Source: Pelecanus crispus
Lineage: Eukaryota; Chordata; Aves; Pelecaniformes; Pelecanidae
NCBI RefSeq assembly: GCF_030463565.1
Contig: NC_134649.1
Location: 3,793,501-3,857,500, forward strand
DNA: 64,000 nucleotides
Direction of reading: 5' to 3'
Under the pieces are notes generated by a model. The model searched no databases. It had not been told where the DNA came from and saw nothing but the letters and a program-made list of their open reading frames with translations. The position numbers were made by a program, and so were the translations under genes. The stretch's first letter is position 1, and the number at the start of each line of letters is the position of its first letter. Shown here one piece after another: positions 23,863-36,149 of the stretch.

Positions 23863-26800
23863 ATACTCATGGTTTCCAGTTGCTGGAAGGCGGGCTGGAA
23901 GGAGACGTCCTGTGTCGTGCCGGCAAATACCAGCTCTGGGCGAAACCCTGAATTTATCACCAGCGCTTCAGAAAGGCCAGGGATGTACCATGCGTGTCTG
24001 GGTGGCCCAAACGCTGCCCGAAAGCTGGGAATTTGAACCTGGCATCCGGCTGCTGCTCGGTGTTAATTTCCAGGTATCGGATCCCAGCACGGGAGGCACT
24101 GAACGTGTCGGCGGCACGGCGGCACTGTGTGCGGAGCTTCACCTGCCGCTCCTCAGGGCACTTAAACCCTGGAGACGGATTCCCAGCTCCAGCTGTAGTT
24201 AAGGCTCCTGGAAATACTGAAGCTCCGTGCTGAGTTTTTGCCAGACTTGCGCATGAAGTAATTAATGTTTCATTTGCAGTGAGTTTATGAAGTGGACTTA
24301 AATTCATTCCAGTGTACTTGCTCCCAAGTAATTCATCCTCAGCTCTGATACGACTGTACAGTTCAAACGGATTACAGCTATTATTACGCCTTGGAGACTG
24401 TACATGAATTTTAACTGAAGATTTATTTCGATGTAAATTTTTCCAGCAGAATGAAAGCAACAATCTGATTGTTTCATGAAAAAAGAAGAAAAAAAGCTCA
24501 CAAATCTTGCTTTCCTGCTGCATTCAAACTCTGCTTTTGTACATGGAAAAAAAAAAAACAACCCAACCCTGAATGTTTAGTTATTCTGTAACCAGGCATT
24601 TCAGGTCAAAGACACAGAAGGGATCAAAAAAGATAAGCAAAATTAAAACTCCAAGGTCAGGCAAGTTCTTCCTAAGAGTAGTGAAGACAAATCCAAGGAG
24701 GAAGCAGAACACAAATCAACATCCTATCTCCACTTTGCTTCCTAGCCAAAGACACTGAAAGTGTCTCCAAGTAGTAAGAAGATATCTCCCTTTAAAGAGC
24801 ACCAGTGTTGTCAAGGGAGATATGAAATAAAACACTCAGCCATTGCCGAAGAGATTGCTTCTGAGTGTCTCCGTGGTCCTCTGGGGAAGGAGAGGATTGC
24901 TGGGTGCAAGGGCCAACTCTAACCGGTGGGAAACTGGTTTTGTTTCCATGTACATCATGCTAAATCCTAAAGGCATCTCACCACCTACCTGCATCTTGAC
25001 ACTATTTTTGGGGGGCGTTGGGGGTGCGGGAGGAACTGCCTCGCTGGTGCCCTAGGGCTTGGCCCCGGCCCATGCCGCTCCACCCCGGGGAGGCGAGTGG
25101 AGGTAGCCCATCGCTTCCCCGCTGGCTGTGGGACGTTGGGCTCGCAAGGGCTGCAGTAGGGCTTTGAGGGTCTCCTGTACGGGAGGAGCTGTCGGACAGC
25201 TCTTCTGCAAACAGCCCAAAGGCAGGATGGGACCCGAACGGCCACTGCGGAGCTGCAGAGGTGCCCATGACTTCCCAGGGGCTGCAGGCACTCTGTCTCC
25301 TATGATCAGGTTTACCTGGTTTCAGAGGCTTCAGTTTATGGAAATGTGGGTTATACTGTCATGCCCAGCTTCCACACAGCAGTTGAGAAATTTTTTTTTT
25401 CATTAAAATACAGATACATAAATCAAGCCATGTAGGAAATTGGGATGAAGAGGGACCTCCTGGGGCTTTGCAGTCACCCTCCTCCTGTTACCATCACCTC
25501 TTCACCATGGCTAGCGTCTCCATCCCTCTACTCAGAGAATGCACTTCAGGGGCCAGGCGTTTTCTTTGCACCTTTCTCAAAGGCAGCGAGCCAGAGGATT
25601 TGGTTGTGTACCTTGTGAGACTGCTTGTTGGCCTGTCACTGCACCCCATCCCTGGCAATGGGAAGGTCACAAGGACACTGCAGGAAAGCGTTCCCTAGTG
25701 CGATAGAACTTTTAAAATGATCCAGCTAAAAACAAGGAGGAAAGATGGCACCATTGTGTGTGTGATGCCCTGGCTCAACCTGCCTCCCCCAGCAGAGAAG
25801 AGCTGTGGTTTCCCGGAGGATGCGTTTCTGAGCGAGAGCTCCCATCCGATCGCTGCCAGGCTGATGCTGAACAGTAAAACATCTCTGGGGAGTATGCATG
25901 TCTGCTGGGTGAGATTTCACAGGGGCAGCCAGAGGAAGCTGAGTCGGATGTGAGGTGGGATTCAAAGGATTAATCACACTGGAACACGGTTTCAATGCCA
26001 AAGACACTTTATTTCAAGCTGGAAAACATTGAGAACAGGACAAACATAAGGAGACTGTGCCCCTCTCCAATTAAACTTAGGCTAACCAGTGCTAATTGTG
26101 TGCTCCAAGCCTATCACTGAGGGGTATCCAGCTTGCTTTGCAGTATGCAGCTCCCTGCATGGATCAGACAGTTCAGGGAGAAGGAATCCTCCCTTCTGAA
26201 TGTGGCTGGCACAAAAAGGCAGCACATCAGCCTCGTGACGCTGCAAAGCCTCTTAGTAGCCTATTGACTTAGCCCGCTCTGTTGCCAGTGCCTGTGAAAC
26301 AGGGATGGCAAAATCGCTGATGGGTGCTTTGTGCTTTGCCTGCCAAGTCAGTCGCTCTTGTAAGATGCGCTGAGAGCCTTAGGATGACCATTCACTAAAA
26401 AAAAGAAAAAAAAAAAAAAGGGCTAATATGTGCTCTATCAGGACATGCTTCCTTTATGCAATGAGGACCGAGCCAGGCAGAGTGAACATTATCATTTATT
26501 TTAACCCCCGGGTAACTTATTACTGTCATTCTACTTGGCATGCTCTTTTAATACTGATTACGCCAATAGCTTGAGCAAATAAGCTGGAAGTTCCTGCGGT
26601 TCATTCTTTGGGAAAAGGTCGTTCACCCGGTGCTGTAAATGGACCCACCAAAGAGGTGTGTTTTTTTCAGGGGCTGGAGTGAACCTCACCTGTTGGGCTG
26701 GCCTTCGCACATGACTCAGGAGCAGAATGAATCACAGCTCGTAGCAGAGCGAGAGCAGGAGGAACGGGAACCTTGTCCCCATAGTAAGGCGCTGACGGGT

Positions 26801-28157
26801 GCTCGGAGGAGACGTCTTCAGATGGCAGGGCTTAAGGAAGAAATGTAGCTTCCTCTGTGCTGGCAACTGCGTGTTTCTGGTGAGTAAGCGGAGATTAACG
26901 GACATTCCTGGTGCACTAGCTGGTGGGTTAATTTATAGCTATCTGTAAAGAAAGGCTTATTTATTTATGTCAGTTAGAAAGCTCGGATCCTTGGAAATTT
27001 TAAGCAAAGGCTGTATGACTTGTTTAAAGAGAGACTGAATGGCAAGTGAGAATGGCAGGCTGGGATAACTCCTGCATATAAACAGCCTGGAAAGCAGTCA
27101 AAGGAAAATACTTAATATAACTCAGATTTGCTCTTTAACTTTTGACTTTACAAAGGTTAAAAAATAGTACAGACTGCCTTCTTGCTTTAGTATTTTAAAT
27201 ATTAAACATATCTCTTGTGTTCTTTAATTGAACTCAGTCCTTAATGTACCTTTATAAACCAACCCATCCATTTGTATCTCCGTGGTGTGCCATTGTACAT
27301 CCTGTATGAATCCCAAAGACAGGGCATCCCACTTTTATAATGTATTTGGAGTAACTGACACATTTTAGCACAATCAGTTAAGATAAGATAACCACCAGAG
27401 ACAGAGTCTGAATGACAAGAGGAGAATATTTTACAAAGGCTGGGACATCATAAGTGCATTGCCCCGTATTGTGTAGTGAGCGGAGTGTCCAGAGGGACAT
27501 TATCATCTTAACAGAAGCTGTACTTGATGGTCTTTCCAGAAGACTTTTTTTCCCCCCATCTTTACTTATATCAATATAGGAAGTATCTCAAGACTTCTCA
27601 TTTGCACAGTGAGGGCAACATCTGGCTTGGTAAGCAGCCTTGAGTGGTAGACCTGATAAAAACCAACATACAAAGCACATGGTGGTTTCGCAGCACCGCG
27701 TGCTCTGCCCTGGCTGGAAAGAGTCCACATGCAGCAGGGGACGTGCGTGTTCCTACACGGGACAGGCCCCTCGCCAGGTTGTGCCAACCTTTAGAGCATG
27801 GATCCCTCAGCTCCGCCTTTTGCGTGCAGTGGGTCTCATATCTCCAAAGGCTTCCATCATGAGGAAGGATTTTACCGTTTAAGTGCTGGGATCAATATGT
27901 AGAGCAAAAACCAGTCACTTGCCATTTTGCTGTACTTTCTTTAGATTTCATAGGGTGCCACCAAAGGCCACAGATCCTCATTACGAACAAGAGGATTTGG
28001 GACAGATTTGGCAAGTGACTCTCTGTTCCTGAAGTATGCACAGCATATAAATTTTGCAGCTGTTGATGTGAAAATCTCATTTGCAAAAAGGAAAGAATTA
28101 CAGAATTGTTCATATATAAAATGTAAATATAACGTAAATAAATATAAACTCAAAATA

Positions 28158-28214
28158 ACACAAGTAAAATGGGTTAACACAAGTAAAATGTGTTAACACG
28201 AGTAAAATGTGTAC
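28158..28214 (+). repeat. Threefold 19-base tandem repeat
   Basis: Three copies of acacaagtaaaatgtgtta-like units with one to three differences run head to tail, forming a small minisatellite in the MTFMT-SLC51B interval. Confidence 0.9.
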
Positions 28215-30669
28215 ACCTTGAGAGGTGCTGGCCTCTTTGTTCTTTCTACCTCCTTCCATACAAGATTAAAATGCATGAGCTTTCTCTCGTTTGAGTTCCC
28301 TGTGTTGTACCCAAGCTGGGAAGCAACCTTGGGAGAGGCTCCTCAGGCTAGGAGACCAAAGTCCACAGCTTAGAGTTGTCAAAGGCCTGGATTTAAGGGC
28401 TCATCCCCATCCAACAGCAGCCAGAGTGCCTGCTGAAACGTGTGGGCAGGGGAGCAGTAGTGAAGACATCACCCACCCTCTCTCAGCTTGTTTGGTGGAG
28501 CAGTGCTCACCCACGCCCGGATGTGGGCGGCGGGGCAGAGCAGCTGTGTGGGGGAAGCTGGAGGAGATGACTTTAAAAATCTCTCTTTCAGGCTGGGAGA
28601 TCCAAACTCTCCAGCGCATGTCCAGCTCAACTGTGGGACTCACTGTTTCCTCACTGGGGAAACTGGTGGTGCCGGCAGTGTTCTGGATCCTGCTCAGGCT
28701 CTCCACTGGGGTAGATACGCTGGCCTGAGCACACCTTGTTTTGTAGCTTTGGTGAATGAAACTTCCAAACTAATTTGATCAGTTTGACATAGACGTAAAA
28801 ATTCTTTAATGGGGGTTTCCCTTAAAGCCCTTTACCTAAATTTCCTGTTAACGCATGATAAATACCCATTCTACTACTGTATTGTACCTGAGACGTTCTG
28901 GCCTCCCACATCTGGGGGAGATTTGGCGGTCACTACTTTATGAAGTAGTGAAGTACTTCTCGCAGCTTTCTAGCATCCCTGCTGTGCATGGCAGCTTTAG
29001 TGTGGACGCCAGGAGGTGGCCCACAAGTTATGAAACACCTTAGGAGAAAATCAGCAACATGCACGTCAAATATTCCCATTCAGGCAAATGATTAGACAGA
29101 AGCCTTGCACAGCAAGATTTAACGCATTCAAGTGGCACTTCTCATTAGGGCGTAGCAGACTTGTAACTTAATTTCATTGGCACCAGGACTTTATTTCCTC
29201 CTTTCTGAGGAGTGATTCGTGTGAATAAGCTAAAACTTACCTGGACGGTAAGGTAATTGGCATACCTAACTGCAGGGAGCAGCTTTACCCCTATTTTCTG
29301 AAATACAGAGTCAAAGTTGACGGTGTATTTCAGAGTTCCATCCTCAAAGAATTACTAACAGGTGGTTTTCTGGCAGCAGAGAGCAAGCCTGCATGCCTAG
29401 TTGGCTATAAAACGTGAACTTTGAATTGTGAAGACATTGAGAAGGGGGTGAAAATAGTAGCCATCATTAGGTCTATAACCAGTAGGACAAATGTTACCCT
29501 GAGGAGTCAGCAGCGGTGTTGTTGACACGCCTGGCATGGTGGAACATGCTCGTAAGTGATTTCCAGGGAACAGTTGCAGACAGTGCCAGGCCACACTTCA
29601 AAGGTGAGTGAAAGTTGAGTGTATCAGACAGTTGTAAAAGTCTAAGTCTTCATATAATAATTCACGGCCAGTGGGGCCAGCATGTCTGAGGGACGCACGG
29701 GTGTTGTGGTGTCATTCACCTGTGAGTGGGTGACGGTTCAGGTGAGGCCAGCGAGTGGTGGCAGAGCAGTGGGCTGGGGAGAGCCGCCGTCTCCAACTAA
29801 CTCACGGTGGATGGACGGGAACCCTCTGCTCAGGTCAGGTCCCTCCAAAGGAGGCTGAAGAAGTGGGTTGGACAAGCAGCCATAAAAGCTGGATTGATGC
29901 CACTGACAGATGAGGGACTGAAGGTCAAGGAGACGCTTTCTGCTTCCCTGAGGGATAGGAGATACCTTTGCCTTAATGGCAAGCTGGCTTTTCCTCCTTT
30001 TGGAGCTGAGCCCTCCACTTCCTCATCTTCACACCCTTATTCTGCCATCCATGGATTGGCAGCAGGTGGTCACTACCCACAGAGTATGTATTCTCTAAGG
30101 ATTGTGGCAGGGGAGCAAGGAGGGAAGCAGCGAGGTTAGTTGGGGAGGGGCTGGCTCTCAGCATCTGAGCTTGCATCTGCACGGGGTCACCTAGGCAAGG
30201 GCTCCAACCCCAGGCAGCGCACCCTGTGCCAGAACCACTCTGCTGTCACCTCAGTGGCTCCCAGGATGGCTGCACCCTGTCCTGGCAGCTCAGACTCACA
30301 TTCACAGAAGAAAACAGATGCCACAGCCTCAGGGGTACATCAGGTCCCCTCTCTGAATACAGAGCTGGAGCAGGGACAGAATCAGCATGAGCTGTTTAAA
30401 AGATCATCACTACTACTTGTGCTTTTGTCTCCTTTCATCTGCTGTAGATACCAGAGGAGAAACATGCTGGCCTGCTGTATCCAGTCCCTCTGAGTAATAA
30501 CTTGTATAATTCAGGGCTCCCACCGATAACACCAGTGGCACCGCGCAGTGGGAGCTAGCAGAGGATGCTGCGAGGTTCTCTCTCACCTCTCGTCTCTCTC
30601 TTTCCCAGGCATCTGCGCGCTGAAGAAACACCGGTGAAGGCGTGATCCATCCCAGCTGCGCATACAAAT

Positions 30670-33600
30670 ATGAAGTTCTTCTGGATAATCCCATTTTTCC
30701 TGCTGCAAGGTAGAGTCTTGGCATAGAGGATAATAATGTGGGTGAAGTAGGTCACACGTGCTGAGGCTGTGTCTCTTCACAGGCTCTCACCCACACCAAG
30801 CTCAGCAGGGATTACAAGAAGACATTGTCTGCAGGGCAGGTTCGCGGGAGCTGGATGTACGCGTGCAAGAGTTTCCAGTATTGTTGTATGGCCTTATGAA
30901 CGCCTCACTGGCTGAGGGCAAACACATACAGATAGTATTATGGAAAAGGCGTGCATTAAAGACTTTAACTTCCTGGAAATATGGTTTCTTCCTCTCCGTG
31001 GGCCCATTTTCCTCAGTATACCCCAGCAGCAGCCTGGCTCAACCATGGAGAAGGTTGCACCCTAAGCCTGTGCTCACAGCACTGTTGCAATCTCTTCCAC
31101 ACCTAGGAAGGCACCTGACCTATGGAGATTTGATTTTTTTAAAACCCAATATCAATGTCTGTTGGCACTATCTGCACCCCCACTGTGCAGAGGGATGTTC
31201 CAACTGACACTTTAAGGTTAGACAGCAGAACTGGAAAGACCTGACCCCCAAACCCTTCCCCTCTCTGGTTCCCCAGAAACAGAGACATTGGAGGCAGTTC
31301 CTCATTCATCCAGCTGGAGCAGGACATCAGGCCGTCTGTCCCCAGAGGCAAAGGAGGAGCCAGCAATGAGGCTCACCAAAAGGTCTGAGCCTCCTCCACC
31401 TCTTGGAAAAAAAACAAGAGAGCAGCCTCCCACCTCCCAGAATCAGCAGGAAGGGGCTAAGCGTGGCCTGGGCTGAGCACGGGCCAGGCTGCGCGGTGCT
31501 GTGGGCTGCCACCAGCCAGCACACCAAGGGGCCCAGCAGAGCTCAAGTCTAGGAGAGGAGCTTACCAGCATCTCTTCTCTGGGGAACAGCTACAGACAGA
31601 GCTTCAAACAGAGCTCAGCACAAGTCGCAAGGGCAAACCTAGCTGGGCCCACCCAAAAGGACGTGTTTGAGCCATGTTTGCTGAGAAGTGTGGGGTAGGG
31701 AAAGCTCAGCTACGAGCCCAGCAGCCCTGGCAGAGAGAAGCTGGGCTGGAGGCAGTTTGCCTCTTGGATGCCTTTTGCCCTGCGCTGAGTTCCCAGTGCC
31801 AGAACTGGGTGTCATTCCCATCTGCCCTGTATGCTCTGTATATTCTGCGCTTAGGGGATGGCCACACTCATATGCTGGTTTCTTTGCAGACGCTGAAGCT
31901 TTTCTGATGAAAAATGCTGAAGTCAAGCTGTGTTTACAAGCCAGCCCGACGAATGGGGATTTACTGCTGGAGGACTGTAATCCAGAGTCAGATTTCCAGG
32001 ACTGGTCTTGGCAAGGCGATTCTTTGATGAATCGCGGCACGCAGAGCTGCCTCTCCGTGGTCGGGGCCAACAGAGTGCAGACAAGTCTGTGCGGCAGTGC
32101 GGGCTACACGAGCTGGGACTGCTCCAATTCTCTGCTCTCTCCTCTGGGCAGCAGCCAGGGCTACCTGGTGGCAAGCAGGAAAGGAGTCACTCTGAAAAAC
32201 AGGAGAGGCTTGAAGGCCCAATGGCAAGCTGTCGCAGACAGGAGCGTGTGCGAGGAGAAAGCAGGTAAGTGCCGCACACCCGGGGAGCAGTGGTACACGC
32301 ACACACGCTGCTGGGGAATGCGGAAAGGCACAGTCAGAGTCCTGATGTCTTTCCAACCCTGGGTGCCCCACCACAATGGGATCTGCAGTGCGAGCCAGAA
32401 ATGCTCTCCACTTCTCGGTGTATGAGATAAGGCTGTGCCCTCACGGCTGCGTCCTGCCTGCTTGGAGGGACATGCTGGGCAACACGGGGAGCCAAGGGGA
32501 AGGCCATTTCTGGCCCCAAGTATTGCAGTGAGCAACCATTGCATCTTTCTGGTCTTTTTCTCCACAGCCGAGGCAGAGCAAGACAGGTACTTCCTTGCAG
32601 CCCTTGCCAGCACACAGGTGTACAACCACACAGCAGGCAACGCGACCCTTGCACTGGGTATAGATCAAGAACAGCTGGAGGAGCTGCTCTGGTTCTTCCG
32701 CAGAGAAGACCGTAAGTCCCATTGACATTCCTGGGTTGAGAGTTGAAATGGAGATCCGCAGTCCTTGGCTGTTAACCCTCCTGCCTAATGGAGATGCCCA
32801 AGGGAATTACCCGAGGAGGTGATTTACGCCAGATATATAAACCCTTAGTCTCACCTCCAGAAGAAGCAGGCCATGGGTGAAGGCAGGCACGAGGCTTTGC
32901 TGAGACAGTGTCTCCTCCCAGAGTGGGGTTCAGCGTCTTTCCAGGCATAGCCTGCCAGGAGAGCAAAGGTCTGGGATGACCAGCGATTTTGGCAGGGTGG
33001 AGGGAGCAGATCGATATGAGCAGGTCAGCGCCCCGAGGATCAACTTCAAAACCACAAAAATCAAGGACGGAGCATCCGCTGCCATCTGTGCTGCACACCC
33101 CAGCCGGTGTTCGAAGGCGAAATCTATCTGCCTGAGCGTGGCAGCATCGAGAAAGCCTGCAGAGCGGAGGGGCCCTTCTAGCAGTGCTCACGGTGGGGTG
33201 CTGCAGCGCTCAGCCTTGGTCCCACCCTCGGGCACAGCCGCCCACAGCTCTCAGGCAAGGTTGGAAAGCCACGCCAGGCAGATGTGGGCAGCGTGAGAGA
33301 TACAGAGCCCGAGGCGGGGGGCTGTGGGTGGCAGAAAGCAGTTGTGTAAGTCTCCTGCCCAGCGAGGGAGAGTTGCCTGAGGTTATCCCCAAAAACGTGA
33401 CCTGGGTGCTCTGCTCTGGATGCTGAGCTGGACACCAGCACCTCTGCCCTCATCCTGCAGCCAAGACATGGTACTCTGAGCTCAGGTATCCTCAGGAAAC
33501 GCTTGCCCGGGCTCCGTGGGCCGCACTGCTCTGCGCATGCTAACACTGCCTCTCCATGCTTTCCCACAGCGTCGGCGTGGAATTACTCCATCCTTGTGCT

Positions 33601-34689
33601 TTCCTTCGTGGCTATGATTTTGGGTCTTTTCCTCCTGGCCGTTAACATTGTGCGAAACAGGTGAGTCAGAAAAAGTTAGGGGTCTTTCGGTGTGTGGTGA
33701 GACCCCCCCCAGGCAGACAGACATATTTGTTTGGCAGGGCAGGGCAGGAACATCGCTCCTCCCTGGGTGACAGGGAGAAGAGCAAAGACAAACTCCCTTT
33801 GAACTGTGCTTCACTGTAAAACCTTGCCTGACTCCCTGCTCTCCTCCTGCGTCCCTTGGAACGAGCCACTTCACTGCTCCAGGCCCTGGAGCCTCACCGG
33901 TGAAGTGTTTGCAGCAGCTCTGCCCGGCCCAACAGAGCTGTTGGGAGGGAAGCGACATTAAATGCGTGCTGTGAGGTGCTGTCCCGTAAGTACAGGGGCA
34001 CGGAGGGGCTCTGGAGCAGCACTCCGCAGCCGTTCCCCATCTGCGTTCCCACAATGTTCCCCTGGGCCACGCTGCTGCACAGCAACCCTGCGGCTGAGGA
34101 GCAACTCGCTGTCTTCTACAGCAAGAAAACTTACATCGGGGTCAGAGCTTTCATCCTAAAATGAGAGAAAAAGAGCTAACGTTACGAGTCTGCCATGCTC
34201 TCATTTTAACGATGGCTTGCTGGGTGTTACTGCCTCGTTTTGGGCGACGCGGTGTGCTGTGCGTTCTCCAAGCGTAAACCCCGTGGCTGTGCGTACTCAA
34301 ACACTTCAGACCACTTCCATGAGACAGTGCAGCTGGCGGGGTTTGCCCGTAAGCAGCTCATGTGTTCCCAGGGCCAAGGCATGAAGAGATGGACGTAACC
34401 ATCACCGGGGGTGGATGCCTGTCCCCAGACGTGCGCTGAGCTTGCTGCTTCACTCCGCGTTTCCTTTTTATGCCTTCCCTGCAGGAAAAGGAAGATGCAC
34501 ATGCAGAGAGAAGCGGCTCGAACCACCAAGCAGGCTGAGCTGGAAGCCAGTCAAGCCCTGTTGGCTGTGAAGGAATACAGCCTGGCTGGACCACAAAAGC
34601 AGGAGCCAGTGCCCCAGGATCAGGGATCAGGAGAAGTGGTGGTCCAGTGGAAGGACGGGACCGTCACGTCTCTGTACGCAGGGATCTGA
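30670..34689 (+). CDS. SLC51B: Organic solute transporter beta with N-terminal mannose-receptor-like cysteine-rich domain
   Basis: OST-beta pairs with OST-alpha to export bile acids and steroid conjugates across basolateral membranes. Exons read 30670-30709, 31890-32264, 32568-32711, 33570-33660 and 34485-34689, all with good splice sites and closing phases, for 284 residues (human 128). Residues 1-13 (MKFFWIIPFFLLQ) look like a short signal peptide. Residues 14-138, one phase 1-1 exon, hold six cysteines (28, 43, 67, 81, 91, 134) in the mannose-receptor CysR pattern, with QSCLSVV, SWDC and a late QW. Residues 139-187 contain two N-glycosylation sequons and the OST-beta motif EELLWFFRREDP. 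WNYS and a membrane span (194-214) follow, then a basic RNRKRK cytosolic start and a 67-residue tail. The OST-beta exon has no methionine of its own, which supports the fused reading. An acceptor-like site at 30609 suggests an upstream leader exon. The identity as SLC51B is solid; the fused N-terminus is inferred from splice signals. Confidence 0.85.
30783..30839 (+). other. Possible 57-base cassette exon of SLC51B
   Basis: A good acceptor (gtctcttcacag) is followed by 57 bases that stay open in the frame set by exon 1 and end at a weak donor (GGCAG before GTTCGC). Being phase 1-1 and a multiple of three, it could be included or skipped without changing frame, adding 19 residues after the signal peptide. 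The donor is poor, so this is only a candidate. Confidence 0.25.
32834..32841 (+). promoter_or_regulatory. TATA-like box in an SLC51B intron
   Basis: TATATAAA lies in the intron between the sequon/WFFR exon and the membrane exon. It could drive a shorter transcript, but no start codon that would yield OST-beta follows in a convincing exon. Confidence 0.2.
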
Positions 34690-35131
34690 GGATGCCGTGT
34701 GACAGCAGCTGAAGTCAAACCATTTAGGCCCTAAGGAATGTGTCAGAATGTCTCAGTGCATAGTGATGGAAGTCTAAAAATGCAGTTTAGCCTGGGGAAA
34801 CAAAACAAAAAAAAAGAGTAAAAAAAGAAAGTGGCAGAGCTGCACCAGCAGAAGTGGCTCCAGGCTCGAGGCAAACCCGTGCCTCCCCCGTTTCAGGTCC
34901 CGGCTGGCTGCTCTGCACCCGCTGCGCTCGGCTGCCTCCAGCCTTCTCTCCCACGCCAGCTTCGCCCTCTCCCTCAGATGCCGCCTGCCTGTGCCGCAAA
35001 CGGGCGGGAGCCGAGCCGGGGTGGGAAGCAGGAGGCTTTTCCTGCGGTCAGCCGGGGAACGCGCCGTCACGTCCCGTCAGGAAAACAGCCACACTGAAGC
35101 AGAGGCGCTTCTGTTCTTTTCAGAAATCGTC

Positions 35132-35140
35132 TTTATTAAA
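35132..35140. terminator. Overlapping polyadenylation signals of SLC51B and RASL12
   Basis: The nine bases tttattaaa read AATAAA on the minus strand (35137-35132) and ATTAAA on the plus strand (35135-35140). They lie about 445 bases after the SLC51B stop and 1.0 kb after the RASL12 stop, the expected place for both 3' ends. The two convergent genes may share this site. Confidence 0.5.
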
Positions 35141-36149
35141 ATACTTCCCAAAGTGGTTGATCGAAATCCTGTATCGAATCTCTGTCGGTAAAGTCATATA
35201 CATATATATATGTACAAATATACACGTGGATATTTTACTCCGCAGAGTAACTGCAACTCCAGGGAGCAGCAGAACATTTAACCTGATACAGCAAATGAAG
35301 CCGAATGCGCAGCCCTTGGCCCTGCCTTGGGTGCAGGCAGAGCCTGGTCTGCTTTAGGATTCACTTCACGCCCTTCACTGGGCACGTGTAGAACTCATGA
35401 AATAATTTAAGACATTTTTGGAAATACATCAGTCTTTTAAACAAAGGCTTTTCAGAGTGTGTCCTTGTCAGTGAAGCATCTCTCCTTGCAAAGCCTTTGG
35501 AACAGTAGAGTGTAAAAAGTTGGTTAAAAACCCAGCTATTTTGGTGTGACTTATTTCAATGCATGGGAATCAGTTTCAGGACACCTGAGGCCTTTAGTCG
35601 GCTGAAACAGCATCTGCACCTTTCTCGTTCGGATTAAAAAAAAAAAAATTCCTCCTACTTATTGCTCGGTCAGGGGACCCATGAGACGAACGAGATGGGT
35701 GCCTCCACGCTTGATTAATGATTCATTCCCCCTTCCTGGGCTCCCATCGCTGTGCGCCAGGCGCCCAAGCAGGCTGGGGAGCCCTGGGGACGGCCCTCGC
35801 CCTCCCGGTGGTGCCCGCGGCTCCGGCTGCTCCAGGAACTGCCCAGATCCGCACGGAAAGCCAGGCTGGACCCGGTGCCAGCACAGGGTGCAAACACCAC
35901 GGCAGCGCTCGGCCAGGGGGGACGGGAGCTGGGGCGGGGGCAGGCAGAGTGATGCCACGGCCAATTTCAGACTCTCGGCACCCCGTCTGCTCACCCAAAT
36001 GTCACCGCAGGCTTTGCCTCGGCGCAGATACCGGGGCCACCGTCTGCCAGCGGCTGCTGCGGTGCCCATGAGTCCACTGCGGATGGTCTCAGCCCTCACA
36101 GAGCCGGGGGGACAGGGGTCTCTCACCACCTCCTCCGCAGGGACGCGTC

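Larger units (their letters stand above)
22661..30608. other. Gene-poor region between MTFMT and SLC51B
   Basis: About 8 kb contains no exon I can recognise. It holds a 33-base tandem duplication (23797-23862), a threefold 19-base repeat (28158-28214) and A/T homopolymers (about 24545, 26397-26419). An AP-1-type TGACTCA lies at 26712-26718. Leader exons and the promoter of SLC51B must lie somewhere in the right-hand part, because an acceptor-like site precedes its start codon. Confidence 0.55.

Noticed and set aside
29807-30139. 110-codon open frame before SLC51B
   Set aside because: It has no known similarity, weak start context and no link by splice sites to the SLC51B exons. It is probably chance.
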